DNA of 64,000 nucleotides from an uncultured Prevotellaceae bacterium (lineage in GTDB: Bacteria > Bacteroidota > Bacteroidia > Bacteroidales > Bacteroidaceae). Below the pieces are notes generated by a model. That model saw only the letters and a program-made list of their open reading frames with translations, was not told the DNA's origin and did no database searches. A program made the position numbers and the translations under genes. Below are positions 60,113 through 64,000 of this stretch, piece after piece (position 1 is the stretch's first letter; each line of letters starts with the position of its first letter). The DNA is taken from the NCBI GenBank assembly GCA_900313615.1, contig OMRP01000008.1, positions 62,001 to 126,000 on the forward strand, in the 5' to 3' direction.

Positions 60113-60688
60113 CCCAAATCGGGTCGGCAAAAAGGAAGCTTGTTTGTGCATTTTGCCGTGTATGTCTCTACCACGGGCAATGAGTCGGTAGATGACTTCA
60201 CACAGGTGTCTGATGTGTTCGATGTCACGGGTTGGTCGCAGGAGTTCTCCGTTGATCTCAGCAGTTATGCTGGTCAGGAGGGTTATATCGCCATCCGACA
60301 CTTCAACTCTTATGACAACTTTGCGCTGGTGGTCGACGACATCTCTTTCACCAAAGCGCCTTCCTTGCCCGCCAAGTACAACGTCTATGTTGACCAACAA
60401 CTTATCGCCACTGTTGAGGGTGAGGTCACCACTTACACCATGGCTGCTGGGCAGTTGGCCGAAGGCGAGCACTCCTTTGCCGTTACCGCCGTCTATGCCA
60501 GCGGCAATGAGTCGCGTCCCGTTACCGCCACTCTCACCATTACCTCTGACATCCGTCTGATAGTGGCTGACGGTCAGCCCTTCGACATCTACTCTGTAGA
60601 TGGCCGTCTGTTGCGCCGCCAGGTAACCACGACTGCCGGACTGAAAGGCATCTATGTCGTAAATGGACACACGGTGATGATTAAGTAA
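60113..60688 (+). pseudogene. C-terminal relic of a cleaved-adhesin-domain, T9SS-exported protein
   Basis: The reading frame opens after a stop at 60110 and has no ATG; only TTG 60140 could start it. The peptide begins mid-domain with AVYVSTTGNESVDDFTQVSDVF, then SSYAGQEGYIAIRHFNSYDNFALVVDDI, the core of gingipain-type cleaved-adhesin domains. A fibronectin-like stretch (YNVYVDQQLIATV) and the tail PFDIYSVDGRLLRRQ, GIYVVNGHTVMIK of T9SS type follow. There is no signal peptide, and it lies right after another gene's terminator. The rest of the gene seems to have been lost by deletion. Confidence 0.75.
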
Positions 60689-60709
60689 AAGGATTTAACG
60701 CTCATGATG

Positions 60710-60750
60710 ATCCCCCAATATGACATCTCCCTGTCATATTGGGGGATTTT
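60710..60750 (+). terminator. Perfect 16-bp hairpin terminator
   Basis: ATCCCCCAATATGACA (60710-60725) pairs with TGTCATATTGGGGGAT (60732-60747) around TCTCCC, followed by TTT. It still marks the end of the lost adhesin gene. Confidence 0.88.
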
Positions 60751-60804
60751 CAACATCATAAAGTTACAATGTTTCTTGCTAATCAACCAATGTTCTGACA
60801 GTTG

Positions 60805-61998
60805 TTATTTCTTCGAATTCACGTCAGGCAGGAAATACGTGAATATGCCCAACAACGGCAAAAAGGCGGTTAGTGCAAATACATGCTGGATGCCACTTAC
60901 GTCAGCCATCCATCCAAATAACGCGGAACCAATGCCACCGAGTCCAAAAGAGAGACCAAAGAAGGCTCCGCTTATCATTCCCACATTGCCAGGCAACAGC
61001 TCAGTGGCATAAACCAAGATGGCCGACATCGACGAGGTGATAATCAGACCTATCACCACACACAAAACGATGGTCCAAAACAAATTGCAGTAGGGGAGCA
61101 ACAACGCAAAAGGCGCGGCACCGAGGATACTGCCCCAAATCACGTATTTATGGCCATAACGGTCGCCCACCTCACCACCGATAATCAGTCCCACGGCAGA
61201 GGCGGCCAAAAAGGCGAACAGACAGTATTGCGATGATTCCACACTCAGCGAAAACTTGTCGATGAGAAAGAAGGTGAGGTAGTTCTGGATGTTCGACATG
61301 TAAAAGTCTTTTGAAAACATCAACACCAACAGCACCAACAGGGCGATGGTTATCTCCTTGCGACTGTGTCGACGTTTGTTCTCCACGTCAAACTTTGAGG
61401 GACCTTGGCCATGACGCGCTATATAACTGGCATACCAACGCCCGATGCGGGCAAGTATAAGAATGGCGACAACGGCCAGCAATGTCAGCCAACGGATAGA
61501 ACCCTGACCGTGGGGAACAATGAGCAGGGCCACCACAACGGGACCTATGGCACGGCCAATGTTACCGCCAACTTGAAAAATACTCTGCGCCAAACCCTTG
61601 GCACCGCCTGAGGCCATGCGTGCTACCTTCGACGACTCGGGATGCAACACAGATGAACCGATTCCTACAAAAGCAACGGAAAGGAGGATAAGCCAAAAAT
61701 TATCGGCCATGGAAAGCAAGAGCAACCCCATGAGGGTGAAGCACATGCCCACGACCAGTGAATAGGGGCGGGGGTGCTTGTCGGAGAAATAGCCCACCAA
61801 GGGTTGCAACAGGGATGAGGTGAGTTGGTTCACCAAGGTTATGATGCCAATCTGCACAAAACTAAGTCCCAAAGATTCTTTAATCATGGGATAAATGGCG
61901 GGTATCACTGCTTGGAACATGTCGTTCAGCAAATGACCCAAACTCACCAATACCAGTATGCCAATAACGGCTTTTCCTTCTTTTCTTTTCATCATCAA
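60805..61998 (-). CDS. MFS transporter of the fosmidomycin-resistance (Fsr) type
   Basis: 397 residues, 12 hydrophobic helices. The opening SLGHLLNDMFQAVIPAIYPMIKE and the LVGYFSDKHPRPY loop between helices 2 and 3 match Fsr-like MFS proteins, as does GIGSSVLHPESSKVAR near 115. It may export a drug or a sugar-derived compound; the substrate is unknown. It starts 15 bp after the CE7 stop and is the last gene of a three-gene reverse operon with the GH53 and CE7 genes. Confidence 0.9.
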   Translation of the reverse strand: MMMKRKEGKAVIGILVLVSLGHLLNDMFQAVIPAIYPMIKESLGLSFVQIGIITLVNQLTSSLLQPLVGYFSDKHPRPYSLVVGMCFTLMGLLLLSMADNFWLILLSVAFVGIGSSVLHPESSKVARMASGGAKGLAQSIFQVGGNIGRAIGPVVVALLIVPHGQGSIRWLTLLAVVAILILARIGRWYASYIARHGQGPSKFDVENKRRHSRKEITIALLVLLVLMFSKDFYMSNIQNYLTFFLIDKFSLSVESSQYCLFAFLAASAVGLIIGGEVGDRYGHKYVIWGSILGAAPFALLLPYCNLFWTIVLCVVIGLIITSSMSAILVYATELLPGNVGMISGAFFGLSFGLGGIGSALFGWMADVSGIQHVFALTAFLPLLGIFTYFLPDVNSKK

Positions 61999-62012
61999 CG
62001 AGGGGACGGGGC

Positions 62013-63338
62013 TCAGTTGTTGTCGTTCGGATTGTCTTCATCTGCCAAACGGCGCTTCACCCATTCCATTTGGGCGCGGTTGGTGGCATCACTGGTCCAG
62101 TGCTCGTTGATGGGGGTGATGAGCGAGGTCTTTCGGCAACGGAGCGTGTTCCATACGGCATAACTGGTGGTGGGGGAACAGGTATTGTCGTTGTAACCCC
62201 ATGTCATGTAGGTCTCGCAACGGATATGACGGGCAAAATTCACCACATCGTAGTACGACATTGTACGAAGCGTGGCGGTATTGTATTCTTCAAAACGAAA
62301 ATGAGGATAACCACTGGTGAGTCCTGCACTGCCGGCTCCCATATCGCTCAAGGCGGGGTGATTGGCAACGCATAAGTTGACACGATGGTCAAGGGCGGCG
62401 GCCACGAGGGCGAGGGCTCCGCCTTGACTGCCGCCGAGGGTGATGACGTTACGGCCGTCCCACTCGGGCAACGAGCAGAGTAGGTCGATGCAGCGAACCA
62501 GACCGAGATACACGTGACGCATATAGTAACGGTCGGGGTCGTTGAGACCGCTACGAAGGTAACCGTGGTCCTTGCTCTCAAATGCGCGGCGCATCTCTTC
62601 AAAATAACTCTCGGGCATACGTGGATCGAGGCCGTGTATCTCGGTCACAAAACGTATCATGCCATTCTCTTGGAAATAGGGACGACTGGTCACTTCCTTG
62701 ATGGTCTTGACTCCGGCACCAGGAGGGGTGAGCACCACTGGACAACTGCCCTTTTCGGCATCTTTGGGCATGAGCAGGTAGCCGTAGAGCGATTGACCTG
62801 CTTTGTTCAATTCCAAGTGGATGAGCCAGCTATCGGTGGTGCCATCGCTCATCTCGGGAACGTATTCTTTGGTGTATTTCAATGGATATTGCTGCGCTTC
62901 TTTCATGGCCTTGCGCCAATAACTCATGAAGTCAGCGGGCTCCTGTGTCCAAGGCTGAATCTTTTCGGGCGAGAAACCAACCTTCACATGGTGCTTGTAA
63001 CGCTGATTGTCTAACTCTATCTCCAAACGAAGGTCACGAAAACCTGGCTCTTGCGAGGTACCCATATTGATGGTGGCACGGCCTTCTTTCAGTGTTATCA
63101 TGCCTTGGTGGTCACTGTCCAACAGGTCGCCGCCAATGCTGTAATTGACTACTCCGTCGCGGGGGATGCCGTATTTGTATACCTGCACCTCGACGATGGC
63201 TTCTTCGCCCGTGGTGTAGGTCCAGTCGGCGTGGTTGGGTACGGCGACCCACATTACGTCGCTACGATAGGGATTGTTCTCGGCATAGATGGCTGTCAAT
63301 GTCAACAAAAGCCATACGATACTAATGATTCTCTTCAT
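62013..63338 (-). CDS. Acetyl esterase of the AXE1/CE7 family, secreted
   Basis: 441 residues with a signal peptide (MKRIISIVWLLLTLTAIYA) and an extra N-terminal domain (about 25-130) before the CE7 core. The nucleophile elbow is TLGGSQGGALAL (Ser near 305), preceded by the oxyanion region LTPPGAGVKT. ANHPALSDM and TYMTWGYNDNTCSPTTSY (catalytic Asp area) and a His in INEHWTSD follow. It removes acetyl groups from plant polysaccharides or oligosaccharides. The GH53 stop lies 5 bp upstream, so the pair is co-transcribed. Confidence 0.9.
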   Translation of the reverse strand: MKRIISIVWLLLTLTAIYAENNPYRSDVMWVAVPNHADWTYTTGEEAIVEVQVYKYGIPRDGVVNYSIGGDLLDSDHQGMITLKEGRATINMGTSQEPGFRDLRLEIELDNQRYKHHVKVGFSPEKIQPWTQEPADFMSYWRKAMKEAQQYPLKYTKEYVPEMSDGTTDSWLIHLELNKAGQSLYGYLLMPKDAEKGSCPVVLTPPGAGVKTIKEVTSRPYFQENGMIRFVTEIHGLDPRMPESYFEEMRRAFESKDHGYLRSGLNDPDRYYMRHVYLGLVRCIDLLCSLPEWDGRNVITLGGSQGGALALVAAALDHRVNLCVANHPALSDMGAGSAGLTSGYPHFRFEEYNTATLRTMSYYDVVNFARHIRCETYMTWGYNDNTCSPTTSYAVWNTLRCRKTSLITPINEHWTSDATNRAQMEWVKRRLADEDNPNDNN

Positions 63339-63342
63339 ATCT

Positions 63343-64000
63343 TCAGTTGTCTGTTTTCATTTCTCCAAACGCTTCCATGATGACCGTCGGACGGTGGTTG
63401 TCGAAGGCGCCCAACGGATAGTGGCCTTCTGCCTCGGGCGCCCAATAGAACACACCATGACAATGTCCGTCGGTGTCATAACGCATGGCTCGCAGTAGGG
63501 CTGACATGAACCGTTTGCCTTCCTCGGGCTTTTTCGCCTCGACACCGGTCTCTACCACCATCACTTCAGTGCCGTATTCCGTGGCTAGGCGTTTCACATT
63601 GTCGGTCACCTTGCGTAAAGTCTCCTCACTGCTGGTCGTCAGTCCGGCCTGCATGTCCCAGTAAGGGTATACGCTGATGCCTATCATGTCCCAGGTAGTG
63701 CCATTCTCGCGAAGACCGTTGAGGATGAAATGATAGCGATTGATGTCGCAGCCGGCATCGAGGTGGATGATACATTGGGCGTTGGGGTAGACGCGCTTGG
63801 CGGCTTCGTAGCCGCTCTTCGTGAGAAGGGCATAACCACGCATATTGGTCTCGGCACGTCCTGTCTCCCACAGCATGCCATTGGTGGTCTCGTTGCCTAT
63901 CTGTATCCATCGCACATCGATATGGTTTTTCTTCAACAGTTGTAATGTCTCACGGGTGTGACGGGCGAGTGCTTTGCGCATCTGTTTCAGGCTCATACCT
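63343..64000 (-). CDS. GH53 endo-beta-1,4-galactanase, C-terminal part, cut by window edge
   Basis: About 218 residues visible; the N-terminal half lies beyond position 64000. The acid/base Glu is in QIGNETTNGMLWETG, followed by GISVYPYWDMQAGL and the nucleophile Glu in VMVVETGVEAKK. The end, GVFYWAPEAEGHYPLGAFDNHRPT, is also typical of GH53. It cuts the galactan side chains of pectin (RG-I). The Met at 63996 is internal and not the real start. First visible gene of the operon with CE7 and MFS. Confidence 0.93.
   Translation of the reverse strand, partial: GMSLKQMRKALARHTRETLQLLKKNHIDVRWIQIGNETTNGMLWETGRAETNMRGYALLTKSGYEAAKRVYPNAQCIIHLDAGCDINRYHFILNGLRENGTTWDMIGISVYPYWDMQAGLTTSSEETLRKVTDNVKRLATEYGTEVMVVETGVEAKKPEEGKRFMSALLRAMRYDTDGHCHGVFYWAPEAEGHYPLGAFDNHRPTVIMEAFGEMKTDN

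Noticed and set aside
63343..63996. Complete 217-residue GH53 protein starting at 63996
   Set aside because: The GH53 fold needs well over 300 residues and the acid/base Glu is only about 40 residues from this Met, so the gene is cut by the window edge.

Overview
The window comes from a member of the Bacteroidota, most likely a carbohydrate-degrading Prevotella-type bacterium of the order Bacteroidales. The grounds are many TAnnTTTG (-7) promoters, often with a TTTG (-33) box about 20 bp upstream; the RprX/RprY two-component pair; the second elongation factor G paralogue; a PorQ-like type IX secretion gene beside cmk; SusC-type sequence blocks; and several plant cell-wall esterases. No phage, insertion sequence, CRISPR array or rRNA was seen. 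One tRNA (Ser-GGA) is present.

Layout. 1-5600: 5' part of topB (reverse), divergent from a PfkB sugar kinase; a secreted protein; a low-molecular-weight phosphatase; a lipoprotein plus FecCD permease of a siderophore/cobalamin-type ABC importer. 5670-12150: a porin and a large Fe-S/flavin dehydrogenase, divergent from a lactate permease. 12250-14300: a leucine-rich-repeat protein and hemW. 14500-22040: fusA2, rprX, rprY, a secreted protein, then rpsF-rpsR-rplI. 22080-27810: a GT3-type glycogen synthase with an alpha-glucan phosphorylase, then trmD. 27950-34690: a heterodimeric ABC exporter, ligA and a B3/B4 protein. 34700-39110: porQ-cmk (reverse), a TonB-like protein, a polyprenyl synthase and tatD. 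39180-45620: a PagL-like outer-membrane protein, a feruloyl-esterase-like enzyme, tRNA-Ser and a multidomain CE15 glucuronoyl esterase. 45930-50150: a DUF1846 protein and clpB. 50670-60690: a beta-helix surface protein, an 1888-residue alpha-2-macroglobulin carrying a SusC-like cassette, a small secreted protein and a relic of a cleaved-adhesin protein. 60800-64000: an MFS transporter, a CE7 esterase and a partial GH53 galactanase in one reverse operon.

Common themes. Lactate oxidation and uptake share one divergent promoter region. Glycogen synthesis and breakdown share an operon. Esterases and GH53 point to side-chain removal from xylan and pectic galactan. PorQ and at least three T9SS-like C-terminal tails suggest that some of these enzymes and adhesins are exported by type IX secretion. 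Intergenic regions are rich in short repeats: GGTAAAA-type and TTAATT-type microsatellites, 29- and 30-bp tandem pairs, and CCCCTCC/GGAGGGG palindromes. These often run into the ends of genes.

The strongest candidates for something new are the alpha-2-macroglobulin with a carboxypeptidase-regulatory/TonB-plug cassette near the bait-region position, an EF-G2 lacking the catalytic histidine and next to ribosomal and RprXY genes, and a LigA ending in a sliding-clamp-like QLSLF motif on a Ser/Glu/Pro tail.
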